Assembly: GCA_020809705.1 (NCBI GenBank)
Contig: CP085825.1
Span: forward strand, 62,001-126,000
DNA: 64,000 bases
DNA from: Calonectria ilicicola
Taxonomy: Eukaryota > Ascomycota > Sordariomycetes > Hypocreales > Nectriaceae
Direction of reading: 5' to 3'
Part shown: positions 26,739 to 39,698 of the stretch, one piece after another
Layout of the letters: every line of letters begins with the position of its first letter
Numbering within the stretch: position 1 is the stretch's first letter
Notes under the pieces: model-generated
Seen by the model: only the letters and a program-made list of their open reading frames with translations
Databases searched by the model: none
Told to the model about the DNA's origin: nothing
Program-made: the position numbers and the translations under genes

Positions 26739-27126
26739 TATAACGATCTGGTCAATTCCTAACTTAATAAACTAATCAGAACGAAGGATTTATTATTAAT
26801 AGGATAGTTAGGCATATTATAGTAAATAAAGTAATAGAAGTATTATATTAGGTAATAGTCAATTGTAATTAAGGTAACTAAGTTATATTAAAAGCTAATC
26901 AAGACTATCCCTTACAGTTGGCTTTAATCCATCTATATACTTCTAAGCTTAATGTATGATCACTGGATATTATAGTGATTATTCTGATAATCATGGTAGT
27001 AGTTATAGTGATTATGTCCTGATCGCGGTAGTGATCATGCATATGTGGTGATCACGGTCTAGGGTAGGTGGGTCTATCCTTATTCTGCCGAGTCTGACCG
27101 CTCTTGTTGTGGCATGGGTTATAATA
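26739..27126 (-). repeat. Solo LTR of the Y family
   Basis: A 388-bp relative of the 395-bp Y LTRs, flanked by the direct repeat ATAAC (26734-26738 and 27127-27131), with W protease-coding sequence on both sides. No internal region is attached. Intra-element LTR recombination is the usual origin. The part 26970-27120 retains CpGs. Confidence 0.85.
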
Positions 27127-27474
27127 ATAACCTATATATTAATTAGCATACTAGCTAGATGCAAATACTTTTAAAGTATAATATAATTAGTAATATAGAT
27201 GATTAAGATAAGAGATCTTTAACCTCTAGCTTTAATTATGTAGAGGATATATATAATAATAGCTTGTCACTTAAAGGAATATAATATAAGTATAAGGCTA
27301 ATTAAAAGAGAATATGGTAGAGAGTTATTGCTAATCTTTGTATATAGTTCTAATAGTTTAATTAGGATTTTAAGAAAATAAAAGAAGATATTATTAATAA
27401 TTAATTAAAGAATATATTATATTAGTATTATATTTATAAATAATTATTTATAGAAGAACTTAAGTGTCACAGGC

Positions 27475-27676
27475 TGAAGCCTAGCAGAGGATTATAGCTA
27501 TACCATATCCACCTAGATTAAGCTTTATAATTATATTAATAGTAAGGGCATACTAAGGTATATATAATTAAAAGAATATATTCTTCTAATTATTTTCTTC
27601 TTTTTCCTTTTTAGCTTTAGATAAACTAATATAGAGCACTTTTTAAATTGAATAAATCTAAGATTAGTCCTTTATA
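27475..27676 (+). repeat. 5' LTR of X2 (202 bp)
   Basis: Starts with an unmutated TGTCACAGGCTGAAGCC and ends with the RIP-altered TCCTTTATA. It matches the other three X-family LTRs. Confidence 0.82.
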
Positions 27677-30600
27677 TATTTAAAGCTAAGTTAATTTTAA
27701 TATAAACTATTAATTAAGATATTTATAAGTATAATAATAGATCAAGGATCTAATAGCTTAGTGCTAGATAAGGCAATCTAATAATGGCTAGTATAGCTTA
27801 TATAATAAAAATTAAATATAACTTTAGCCCTAATCTAGAAGCAGATTATATAGTTAAGAGCCTAATAAGGTAATATAATAAAGAGATTAATATTATTATA
27901 AAAATGCCCTGAGGAGAGCTTAAGGGCCTTAATTAAGGTAGAGTTATTAGGTTTAATTAGGCTAGATATTAATATCCTTTAATAATCCTTTTTAAAATAG
28001 AAGCTATTTTTAAATCTATTAAAGTTTTTAAGTAATTATTATAAGTATCTAATATAATTATAATAAATAAAAAATAAATTAAAGCTAGATATTTATTTTT
28101 ATATATTAAATTAAAAGCTTTAATACTTAATTAATTTATATTTAATAGTAAGATCTTAAAAGGTAATGGCTACCTTTTATACTACTAGAGGACCTAGAGA
28201 TTATTATAATCTTATAGATTTTATATATTATTTAGATTATATATATAAGGATACTAATTTATAAGTATATATAATAATATTTTTATAAACTTTTTAATAA
28301 AATAAAAATACTTTTCTTATAAGCTTTCTACTTAAATTTAAGTAGATTATAGTAAATATAAAAGGCTCCTAGTAGACTAATTAAGCTAAGATTATCTTTT
28401 TAGAAGGTATATTAAATTTATAATTATAATATAACTTGATTATAGTAGATTTATTATATAATTATATAGGCTAGCTAGCTTAAATATAAGATATAGCTTG
28501 AAAGCTAAAGAAACTTAGGAAGCTAAAGAAAAAGGGACCTACTACTAGCTAAAGGTAAGATTATATTTCTTAAGTTCTTAAAGTAATTAAGGATTATAAA
28601 GGTAATATATTAATAATAAGTAAGATAATTACTAAAAAACCAATTGTTTATAAGTAATTTATTAATAATTAAGATTAAGATATATAATATTACTTTAATT
28701 ATAGAAATTTTAATTATTTAAAAATCTTTTATCTAATTTATTAATTAATAATCTAATAATCTTATATAAAAAAAGCCAAATAGGCTAATAATATTAACTT
28801 TATAAAGTTAAACTTATCTACTAATAAAAATAAAAACTTAAAAAAGAAGGAGCTCTAATATAAAGTCAAATATTAAAACTATCTAGAAAAGATCTCTAAG
28901 GGTAAGTAAAGCAAAAGCCTATAATAATTAGTAGATTAGCTTTAATTAAAGCAAGAGTTAATAATTAATCTATTTAAATCTTTATTAATATAGGCTATAA
29001 TACTTTTGCCTTTATAAATAAAGATCTAGCCAACTGGCTAGCTCTTTTATATATTAAGAATAAGCTATAATAGCTTAATAGTTTTACTAAGTCTAAGGAA
29101 AGGACTTATATCTCTAAGGTTATAACATTAACCTTTAAAGTAAAAGGTTATAAGTAAAGATTATATATCTATATTATAAAAGGCCTAAAAGAGGATTTAT
29201 TCCTAAGTAAGTCTTAATTAAAAGTAAATAAGATTATTTATAATATAGTAAAGGAATATATTACTTATAAAATAGCTGGAATTAAATTGTGGCTTACTAG
29301 TAAAGAAGAAACCCTAGGGGTTTATTAGATATAGATAGCTTATTATATTATAATTATAACCTTTATAGCTAAATATTACTACTTATATAAAATATATAAT
29401 CTAGTAATATTATTAATATAATCTATTAGCCTAAAAAATATTAAAAAGCCCTTTAATAAAAGATTAAGGAAAACCTAAAGAAACAAGTTCTAACTATATT
29501 ACTTAATAAATTTAAAAAATTATTTTTAATAATAAAAGTAATTAAATTATTATTATATTAATTAAATATTAATTATAAAATTAATCTATAGTAAGATAAA
29601 TTCAAAGATAAATTATCACTCCCTTAAAGACCTTTATATAATATATCTAAAGAGAAATTACTAATCCTTAAGAAAACTCTTAAAGATCTATTAAATAAGG
29701 GATTTATTTAAGCTAGTAGCTTAGCTACTAATACCTTAGTATTATTTATTAGGAAGCCTAGAGAAGGATTATACTTTTATTATAATTACTATATACTTAA
29801 TACTATTACATAATAGGATTAGTATCTTTTTCCCTTAATTATAAAAATACTATAAAATCTATCTAAAATTAAGTGATTTACTAAGCTAGATATGGTTACT
29901 ACCTTCTATAAGATCTAAATAACTAAAGGGTATAAGGCCAAGATTGCCTTCTAGATCTAGTTTAGGCTATATAAGTAGCTAGTATACCTATTTAGCTTAA
30001 GTGGTATACTTATTATATTCTAGAGATATATAAATAAGATATTATAAGATTTTCTAAATAATTTTGTTATAACTTATTTGAATAATATATTGATCTATTT
30101 TAATAGTTTAAAGAAAGATTATCTAGTAAAGGTATAGAAGGTACTTTATACCTTAGCTATTATTAGATTATATCTAGATTTAAAGAAGTATAAGTTTATA
30201 ATTTAAAAAATAAAATATCTAGGATTTATTATATAGGCTAAGAAAGAAATATTCTATAATCTAAAAAAATAATAAGTAATTTATAAATAAAAAGTATCTT
30301 AAATAATAAAGGGTATATAAAGTTTTTTAAGCTTTATAAATTATTATTAGATCTTTATATTAGATTTTATAAAAATATTAATTCCTTTAATAATATTAAT
30401 TTAAAAAAGATTATCTTTAAATAAAGATCTAGTAAGAAAGTAGCTTTTTAGGAATTTAAATATAGATTTTATAAAGCTCTTATATTATAATAATAAAATC
30501 TAAATAAATTAATATTTCTTAAAGCTAATTATTTAAATAATATATTAAAAGAAGTTCTAGCTTAAGAAAATAAATAAGACTACTATTAGCCAATTACCTT

Positions 30601-32072
30601 TTACTTATAATAACTAAGCCTAATAAAATATAATTACTTAATCTATAATAAGAAGATACTAATAATTATATATTATCTAGATATTTAAAGAGTAGAACTA
30701 TATAGCTATAATCTATTTACTATTATTATAAATTATAAAAACTTAATATACTTTATAAAATATTAATATTTTATAAAATAATAAAATTATTAAATAAAAT
30801 AATTATTAAAATATAATTTTTAGCTTAAATATTAATCTAATAATAAGATAGTAGCACTAGATATACTAAGCTATAGAGAGTAAGATATACTTAAGGAGAT
30901 TAAAGATCCTAAAAATAAAATTATTATTTACAATTAATCTCTTAATTAGTTATTCTATAAAATAAAATAATTACACTAGAGTAAGTTATTCTTTAAGTAA
31001 TCTAAATAAAGATATTATAAATAGTAGTTTTCTTTGATTATCTAGAGCTATAGGATTTATAAGATTAAGCTATTATTATAAATAAGACTTATATAAATAT
31101 ATATACTATAGTATAGTAATAGAAGTAAAGTCTACTACTTAAATTAAATTTAAAAGTTTAGATCTTAGAATATGCTTTAAATGCTAAAGATTAGTTAATC
31201 TTTTAAGATTAATTATAGGTATTTAGTAATAAGATTAATATAAAAATACTATATATTTATATTATATAAATAAAGTATAATACTATTACTAAAGATCACT
31301 TAAGCTATAATAATATAATAATCTTAGTATTAAGGTAATTCTTTTAGCTAGGATTATTACAATTAATTCACTAATTTATTACTAATTGTTAAGTTTATAG
31401 AAGAAGTTATATCTAGTAATAGTTAAAAAGAGAGCTATTAAAGCCTTTACTAATTCTAGAATAATTATAGAATGATCTAGCTATAGATTTTATAATAGAT
31501 CTTCCTCTAATAAATAAAAATAAGTCTTAATATCTATAAATAATAATTAATTAATTTATATAAATTATTATACTTAAGATTATATTTATAATAAAAGTAG
31601 AAGCTTATATAGAATAATTCCTTAATTATTATTATAAATTATATAAGATACTTTAATTTATTATTAATAATTAAGAAAGTAATTAGATTAATAGGTTCTA
31701 ATAAGCCTTCTATAAGCTAGCTAGTATTATACAGTAGCTTAATATAATATACTACTTATAAACTAATAGAAGGCTAGAATAAATAAACTAGAAAATTTAA
31801 GTATACCTATAAATATATATTTACTATTTATAAAAGGATTAAAATTATTATCTTTTAATAATATAATTAATATTAAATAATTATAAAAATTTAATTATAA
31901 GAATAAATCCTTTCTTTTTAGAGTATAGGTATTATATAAAGCCTTTTAAAATCTAGGAGATTATTATAAAATTATTATTAAATAATAATAAAGCTTAGAC
32001 TAAGAACTTACTATAAAAGATTTAAGATACTATAGAATTTATATAAGCTATAGTAACTATAATATAATAATA

Positions 32073-32247
32073 TGTGGAGACTAGTTGTGGCTGGCCTCGA
32101 TGGCCTCACGGCCTCAATACGTTGTCACAGCCCCACAGCCAATTGGGGCTGGACCTAGCTATAAAACATATAGTTGACTGCTTTTTATTTTATAGGAATT
32201 AAAGCTCTTTTAATCTCTTATTATAACCTAATAACCAAAGTGTGATA
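32073..32247 (+). repeat. 5' LTR of Z (175 bp)
   Basis: Starts TGTGGAGACTAGTTGTGG and ends TGTGATA (probably TGTGACA before RIP). It differs from the 3' LTR mainly by C/T and G/A changes. Confidence 0.88.
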
Positions 32248-35200
32248 ATTATAAGCCCAGGTAGCTACATAAGCCAGCAACTTCCATTATTATATCTTAT
32301 ATTCAATTAAATAGACCAAATAATACTTTTTTCACTATTTTCTAATACTAGATATAATAATTATTACTATTATACACTTAAAATAATTATTAATATTAAT
32401 ATTATAAGTGCCTAAAGACTTTCAACTACTATTAAACTTCATTTATTAAAGTAATAGATTAAATAGATCTTTATATTAAAAGATTATATATAAAGCCTAG
32501 AGCTCTAGGAACATATTAACCTTAATAAAGAAAATATAATAGATAATTTGAATATTACTTCTAATCTAATATTCTTTAATAAAATAAAGAAAAAGATAAG
32601 AGATAAATAGAAGGAAAAAGGATAAATAGGTATATTGTAAGATATAGATATTATTGTAAGGTTAGAAATAGAGCTTAAAATGATTGACTTTAAGTTTATT
32701 ACCTTTAAAGAGCAAGCTTAAGAGGAGTTAGCTCTATATACTTAGATTATTAAGATTATTAAGGAAGCTTATTACCAAGAAATTATCAATAAGATTACTA
32801 AATAATATAAAGATTATATTACTTATAAGCTTATTAAAGCTTTTAAGGTAAAGTTTATATTAAAAGAAAATAGTACAATTGATAAGGTAAGGCTACACTA
32901 TATAAACTGCCTAAAGGATACCAATTATATAAATTAAGAACCTAAAGCTTAATATATAATTTAAAGTTCAATCTAAGCTTGGGGTAATACTTATAGTATC
33001 TTTAAGGTTAAAGGAATACTTATTATTTATAATTTCCTTTAAGTAGTTAGTGCTTGGTTTACTCCTTCTTGGGTATAGAACCAATTAGACCAACTTATAA
33101 AAAAGAAGTTAAAAAACAAGCAATTAACTCACTTAAGAGCTATAGAAATATCTTCCTAAGAGTTATCTTAAGCTAATTATATTCTAAGTATATAAATATT
33201 TATGCTATACTGGGAGACCTCTTAGAGATATAGTAAACGGTCTCTTTTAAAAGCCTTAAATGCCTATATAATAGAAAATTCTATAAGTTTATAGTAATTA
33301 AGTATATATACTTTTAATATATACTTATAGAAGACTTTAATTTTAAATTTAATAAGAAGCTAATAGATAAGGATTATACTTATATATATATATGATTTTA
33401 GAAGTCTAAATGGAATAAGCTTTATAAAGAGGTAGTATAAAAAGATTAGATTTCTGCTATAATAATTATAAAAAATAATAAATAAAATGTGATTCTATTA
33501 ATTATTATTATTATAATTCTTGATCTAATATTATTATATATAATATAAAAAGCTATATTAGTGTTTATAATATTAGAAATAGCTTTTCACTTATTCTATT
33601 AAAGTATACTAGTTAATAACTATAGTATTATTTACTTAATTAATTTAAAGGAATAACTTATAAAAGGATCCTTTATATTAGAAAAAGAAGGCTATATAGA
33701 GGTAAGCTTGAGCTAGTTTTTAATTATAGGAAAAGGTAAATATATATTAAAGAATCTATTTAAAGACTTAATTAGTGCTTATATAGTTAACCTAGAGCTT
33801 AATAATATTATTATAGTAAAAGGATTTTATATTAATATTATATTAAAAGCTTATTTAAAGGAGATTAAAGTCTAGTATTATAGCTTTAATTACTCTCTGC
33901 ATTTTAAAAGCCTAGAGTAGAGTATCTTTTTAATTAAGTATAAATATATATATAATATAATAATTCTTTAATATAAGCCAATTTCTATCTACCTATCAAA
34001 TTAACTAATACTTAATAATATAGTTTTAATTAATAATATAAGCATTTAACTAATTATTATTATATTGGAAAATAAAAGGCAAAGCTCTATTTATCAGTTC
34101 AGACCTTTAAGGGACCTTCCAAAGCTAAGAGAGGATACTAAGGAGCTATAGTATAAATAAGCAGGGTACCTTAGAGCTGTAGTGCTAAGGGAGCTAGTAA
34201 GAAGGGATTGTAATATGTAAATCAAAGGAATTATAAGAATAGATTGTAAGATTTGTACTTGAATATATATAAAATAGGTTATATTATGTAGGCAGTTAGA
34301 CTATCATTTACTAAGGCCATTTTGGCATATTTACTGGGAATTGTAAGACTACCCTAGAGAATATAATAGCTCCAACTAGCTCCTAGTTATAAAAGATGAA
34401 TATAGTGGTATATTCTATACACAACCTATTACCAATAAGCAAGGAATTATTATATTTAATAAGTTATTTTGATTTAAGAGCTAGATTAAGAGGCAATTTG
34501 GTCTCTTAATATGTATTATTAGGCACGATAATGAGATTACTACTATTACAATTAAAGGTCTAATTAAATACTAAAAATGAGCGTATGAATAAGGTATAGA
34601 TTTAGAGCTTTCTCTACTAAAGACCTATGAGTTAAATAGTATTATTGAATATATAAATTAAGAAATAATAAATAAATTTAATATAATACTTAATAGAATA
34701 AAGCTTCTAATAAAGCTATGGCTAGAGAGTATTAGAATAATTATATACTTACTTAATATATTATCTTTAAAGATAAGAAATTAGATGTTTCTATTTAAGA
34801 AGTTAGATATATAATTTAGGTATTATACTTCTTTATTAATAAGAGAGCTTATAGTTAATTTGAGGCCTAATTGGAATAATATATATATATATAGTTACTA
34901 TACTTATTCTTTAGTTAAAGGTAGAGTATTAGGCTAATAAAAGAGAGATATAAAAGTTAGCCCTAGAGGCTATATAGGGTATTTGATAGAATATATAGCT
35001 TACAATATATATTATATATAGATACCTTAACTTATAAAGGTTATTATAACTTAAAATATATAATTTAATAAGTATATTAATTATAAACTAGATAAGCTAA
35101 GCTTAGCCAAGTATACAGTTATCTAACTTAAAGATTGGGCTCTCTAAATTAAAGAGGAAATCAATAATAAGGCAATATATAAAGGATCTTTACAAGAACT

Positions 35201-38200
35201 AATATTTATAGATTTAAACTTAAAGGTAAAGGCATCTATAAGCACAGAAATAATCATTTAAAATATAATAAAAGATACCAAGTATATACCTAGTTAAATG
35301 CTTATAGAACTTTAAATACTAAAATAAACTTTAGAACTAAAAAATATATATTTAGAGAGTATAATAGAAGCTTAATAAAGTATAAATTAAATATAATAAA
35401 TAAAATAGATTAATTACTAATAGAATAATCTATAAGCTTAAGAGTATATATATTTAAGATAGTAAATAAGTAATTAGAATAATTAGAGTAGGTAATAAAT
35501 TAATTAATAAGCGAGATAATAGAGAAAGTAGTAGCTATACTATTATCTAAGTTATTAAAGTTTATAATTGTTATTAATATTAGTATATTATAAAGCTAGA
35601 AATAGAAGTTAGGACCTATATATAGAAAAGGCAAAGGTTAAAGGTAAGATTAATTAGTTGTTTAAATACTTATAGGTATATGAATATATTATTATTAAGC
35701 TTAAAAAAGTAATATAAGGTAGAATTAAAGGACTTTAATATAGCAAGATTATAATAAGAACCTAATATTAAATTTCTTTATAATTAATCATTATAAGATA
35801 AATTATATAGATCTTAAAAGCATTTAAATTATATTTATAATATTTATAGAAGTAGTAAAGTAGAAGAAAGCTGCTTGGATTAGTGTGATACTAAACTGCC
35901 CCAAGTTATACTAAGATGATCTTCTTAAGCCTCTATAAAACTAGAGAGAGATAATAAAACACTTATTAAATAAGCTATTTATTTAAGTAATATACTAAAA
36001 GATTAGAACCCTAATTAAAAAGGAATATAGAGAGAAATAAAGCATATAAAGGCATAAACTAAACTACTGCTACTTAAATAGGTCTTCACTTATAAATTTA
36101 ACTAAAATAAATATCTTAAATAATATAAAGTAAGATTATATATTTAAGATAATTTATAAAAATCTTTACAATTAAAGGCATATATACTACAATACTTATA
36201 ATATAATTATTCTATATAATCATTACTTTAGCTACTTAATTTAATCTAGAAATCAAGTAACTTAATATTATTAATACTTTTATTAATATAATAAGAAGTA
36301 AAGATAATATATTAATTATATATAAATTACCAGATAGATTCAAGCAACTAAATAAGTATATAGAGCTAAACTGAGCTCTGTATAGTCTTAGGGACTTACT
36401 CTAGCTATGGTTTAATGAGTTTGCTTTAACCCTTAAGAAGCTAGGAATGGAAGCTAGTTTAGAAGAACTTTATTTATTTTATAATTTATATATTAAAAAA
36501 ATAATTATAAAATTTAAATTAAATACTATAAACACTTACCCTAACATACTAATTCCAGTAATAAAGCTAGCTAAAAGGCAAGACCAAACAACTACATAGG
36601 AAATAAAGATATATTAAAAAAAATTGGTTCCTTATTATATATAGTAATAATAATTAGACCAGATCTTATATTTATAATATTATTATTATCTTATTTTCTC
36701 ATTAACCTAAGTCAGGAGTATCAAAATACTACTAACCAAGCTATTCAATATCTCTTCATAATATAAGGCCTTGTAATTTAATATGGTTAGAGCAGTGAAT
36801 TATAGATTATGGTGATTGCTAGCGATGCCTCTTTTGCTGATAATCTTGAAATATAAAGGTCTTTATAAGGCTATATAATAAGCCTATTTGGTGGACTAGT
36901 TATATGGAAGGCCACCTGCTAAGCTATTATAATAATATTAATAATAGAGGTAGAAATGCTTGCTTTGGAATATACTGCGAAGGAAATAATTAGCCTAAAG
37001 TGCTTTTTTAGTAAAATGCGCTTTAATCTAGAGGCAGACTAAAATCTATAATATAATAATCTCCAAACTATATAACTTATTATTAAAAAAGGCAGCCAAA
37101 TAATAATCTAGCTATAGTATATTAATATTATAAATATATAGTTATATTAAGAGTATAAAAAGAGCTCCTTTAAAATAACTTATCTAGAAATAAGGTAAAT
37201 GCCTACTAATAGGCTTATTAAAGTATTATTATAGTAGTATTTTAAGTAATTTTAAGTATTATTAAATATAATAAATCTTAATTAAATAAAGTAAAAGTAA
37301 TATATAAAAAAAATAATTTATTAAATTAAGCTTATTTTAATTCTTTTTTAAATAATATTTAAAATTATTAAATTATATACTATATTATTCTTTAAATATA
37401 CTCTAAATAATAATAATATCTATAAACTTATTAAGTAAAATATAAATATATAAATATTATTCTTTTAAATTATTAATAATATCCTAGGACTTTTCTTTAC
37501 TTACTCCCTAAGTAATTACTTTATTAATACCTTACTTAAAGAGCTTAAAACTTTTATTTAATATCTTTATAAGTAAATAAAAGGTATATTTTATATAAGT
37601 TACTATTTATATAATTAGTTAATATAAAGCTTTAGATAGATTAAATAATACTTATTTACTTAATATTCTTTATTATCTAAAGTAATAATAAGATAATATA
37701 TTAAAAGTATAAATATTTAATAATTACTTATAAGTTAGTAATAAAGTATAGAACTAGCTAATATAAGTATACTAAAAGTAATATTAATAATTACTTACTT
37801 TATAAGTAATATAATACTTAAAATATCCTTTTATTATATAATAATTCTTAAACTAGCCCTTTCTAATAATAGTAAAGTACAGGCAATTCTTATAGGGTAG
37901 GTTAAATAGTACTTCTAAAGTACTAGGAGCTAAAGATTAAGTATAAGAAGAAGAATCTAGAGTATAAGAATTAGAAGTTCTAGGCTTAGTAGTTTAGATA
38001 TATTATAAAATATAGATTAATTATATAAAATATAAGAAATAAGTATAGAAATACTTATAGGTATATGCTTAAAAGTAAATAATAAAGAAGTTTATATTAG
38101 CTTAAGATTAGATCCTTTAATAATAGTATATTAAGAATAAGTAATAATAAACTAAAATATAATATTAATAAATATAAATAAAGCTATTATATATATTTAT

Positions 38201-38502
38201 AAGTAAAAGAAAGAAATCTTAGATTATTATATTAAAGCTAGAGATAGATAAAGAAGAAAGAAATAAGATTATAAGTATAAGAAATTGTAATATTTATAAA
38301 CTTTAATTATATTAAATTATAAATATTACTTAAAATTAAGTTTCTTATATTTTAAAAAGTATAGTCTTATAATTATTCCTAAGGTATTACTTTAAGGAAT
38401 AATTTTAATTATTATATTCATTTATATAAAGTTATAACAATAAAAGTAAAGCTATTTACAACATTCAATAGTTCATAATAATAGACTATAGAATGGGGGG
38501 TA

Positions 38503-38677
38503 TGTGGAGACTAATTGTGGCTGGCCTCGATAGCCTCACAGCCTTAATGCATTATCATAGCCCTACAGCCAATTGGGGCTGGACCTAGCTATAAAATACA
38601 TAGTTGATTGCTTTTTATTTCATAGGAATTAAGGCTCTTTCAATCTCTTGTTATGACCCAATGACCAAAGTGTGATA
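38503..38677 (+). repeat. 3' LTR of Z (175 bp)
   Basis: Same length and ends as 32073-32247. Both LTRs are less AT-shifted than the interior of the element. Confidence 0.88.
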
Positions 38678-39228
38678 TAATATTATAAATAAATAATAAA
38701 TAAGAAGCAGATACTAGCAAAGAGATTCAAGATTGAAGACAAGGTCTAGATTAATCTGACCAATTATAAGTCCTTTAGGCCTTACAAGAAGCTAGATTGG
38801 CTACATTAGTAATACATTATAACAAAGGTAATAGATATATATATAATAAAGGTTAATATACTTAAAGTAATATATCTATAATTCTATATTAATCTTTTAA
38901 AAAAAGTATAATAGGATCTTTTATTAAAATAATAATAAAATAATTTCTAATTTCTATTAATTTAAATAAATAATAAAAATAAATAAATAATTAAAGAAAT
39001 CCTATATATTAAATAAAAGTAATAAAAATAAAACAAGATCTAAGAAACTTTTATTTAATAATATAATTATAAAAAACCTATTTAATAACCAATAAAGTTC
39101 TTAATAGAGCTAGAAGCCCTAAATATATATAAAGCTATCTATAAGCTAATTATAAAATTAGATAATCTAGTAAGTAAGTATATAATACTAAAGTAATAAA
39201 GTTATTACTTAGAAGAAAGAGAGGGTAA

Positions 39229-39440
39229 TATTATAAACTAAAGTTTAATAAAGGATTATAATTATATTATATCTATCTAAATTAAACTTTATAATTATAT
39301 TAGTAGTAAGAGTATATTAAGGTATATATAATTAGAAGAATATATTCTTCTAATTATCTTTTTCTTTTTCCTCCTTAGCTTTAGATAGACCAATATAGAG
39401 CACCCTTTAGGTTAAATAAACCTAGAACCAGCCCTTCACA
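39229..39440 (+). repeat. 3' LTR of X2 (212 bp)
   Basis: Starts with a RIP-altered TATTATAAAC (TGTCACAGGC in the least-mutated copy) and ends CCCTTCACA, followed by the TTAAG duplication. Confidence 0.82.
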
Positions 39441-39698
39441 TTAAGACTAGATTACTAGAATCTAGTTAATAGAATTATAAAATTATACTAAAGAATAGAA
39501 CAAATATCTATTTTTTATTAATTTATAATCTTAATTAAGTAGAACTTAATATTTTAAAGAAGTATATTAAAGATATACTATAAAAAGGATATATATAAGT
39601 ATTAACCTTTAAAGCTAATTATCTAGTGATATTTCTTCTAAAGAAGAATAGAAAACTTTGTCTTTATATGAACTATTAATAGTTTAATGATATTACTA
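39441..39698 (+). mobile_element. Element W, RT N-terminal part
   Basis: Continues W after X2. The plus-strand frame resembles the start of a gypsy RT: a KKYIKDIL...KGYI segment, then FLLKKNRKLCLYMNY (the KNGKLRLCVDY region) and NDIT, where a Fot1-like transposon begins at 39699. The rest of the RT does not continue on the other side of that transposon. Confidence 0.7.

Larger units (their letters stand above)
26078..27474 (+). mobile_element. Gypsy-type element W, 5' part (LTR and protease)
   Basis: Begins with an LTR-like unit 26078-26352 (TGTTACAC...TTATAACA). Past it, a degraded plus-strand frame at about 26470-26735 reads as a retroviral-type aspartic protease (D-S-G-A-like segment followed by NLILGYPWL). 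A solo Y-type LTR interrupts it at 26739-27126. W then continues to 27474, where X2 is inserted, and resumes at 39441. Only about 390 bp separate the LTR from the end of the protease, so gag appears to be missing or heavily deleted. The 3' LTR of W is not in view. Confidence 0.6.
32073..38677 (+). mobile_element. Ty1/copia retrotransposon Z, complete but RIP-inactivated
   Basis: 6605 bp with 175-bp LTRs (32073-32247, 38503-38677) and the duplication TAATA on both sides (32068-32072, 38678-38682). A purine tract GAATGGGGGG precedes the 3' LTR. Degraded plus-strand domains run gag, integrase, RT, RNase H, the copia order. They include an integrase core near 34240-34580 (KDEYSG-like), the copia RT hallmark LYGLRDSPLLW near 36376-36410, and RNase H with SDASFA, a GY(I)ISLFGG-like stretch and TTEAEMLALEY near 36810-37000. 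It is inserted in the integrase-coding part of X2. All domains contain stops. Confidence 0.9.
27475..39440 (+). mobile_element. Ty3/gypsy retrotransposon X2, plus strand, interrupted by Z
   Basis: Second copy of X, in opposite orientation. LTRs are 27475-27676 and 39229-39440; the duplication TTAAG flanks it (27470-27474 and 39441-39445). A polypurine tract AGAAGAAAGAGAGGG lies just before the 3' LTR. Degraded plus-strand domains follow gypsy order. RT lies at about 29620-30250 (LPRPLYNMS-like start, TKLDMVTTFYK, and a YLNNILIYF active-site remnant near 30080). RNase H lies at about 30300-30850. Integrase runs from about 31300 (DLAIDFIIDLP near 31475) to its C-terminal part FKIEDKVQINL after the Z insertion, near 38730. 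Without Z and its 5-bp duplication it is 5356 bp. No frame is intact. Confidence 0.9.
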
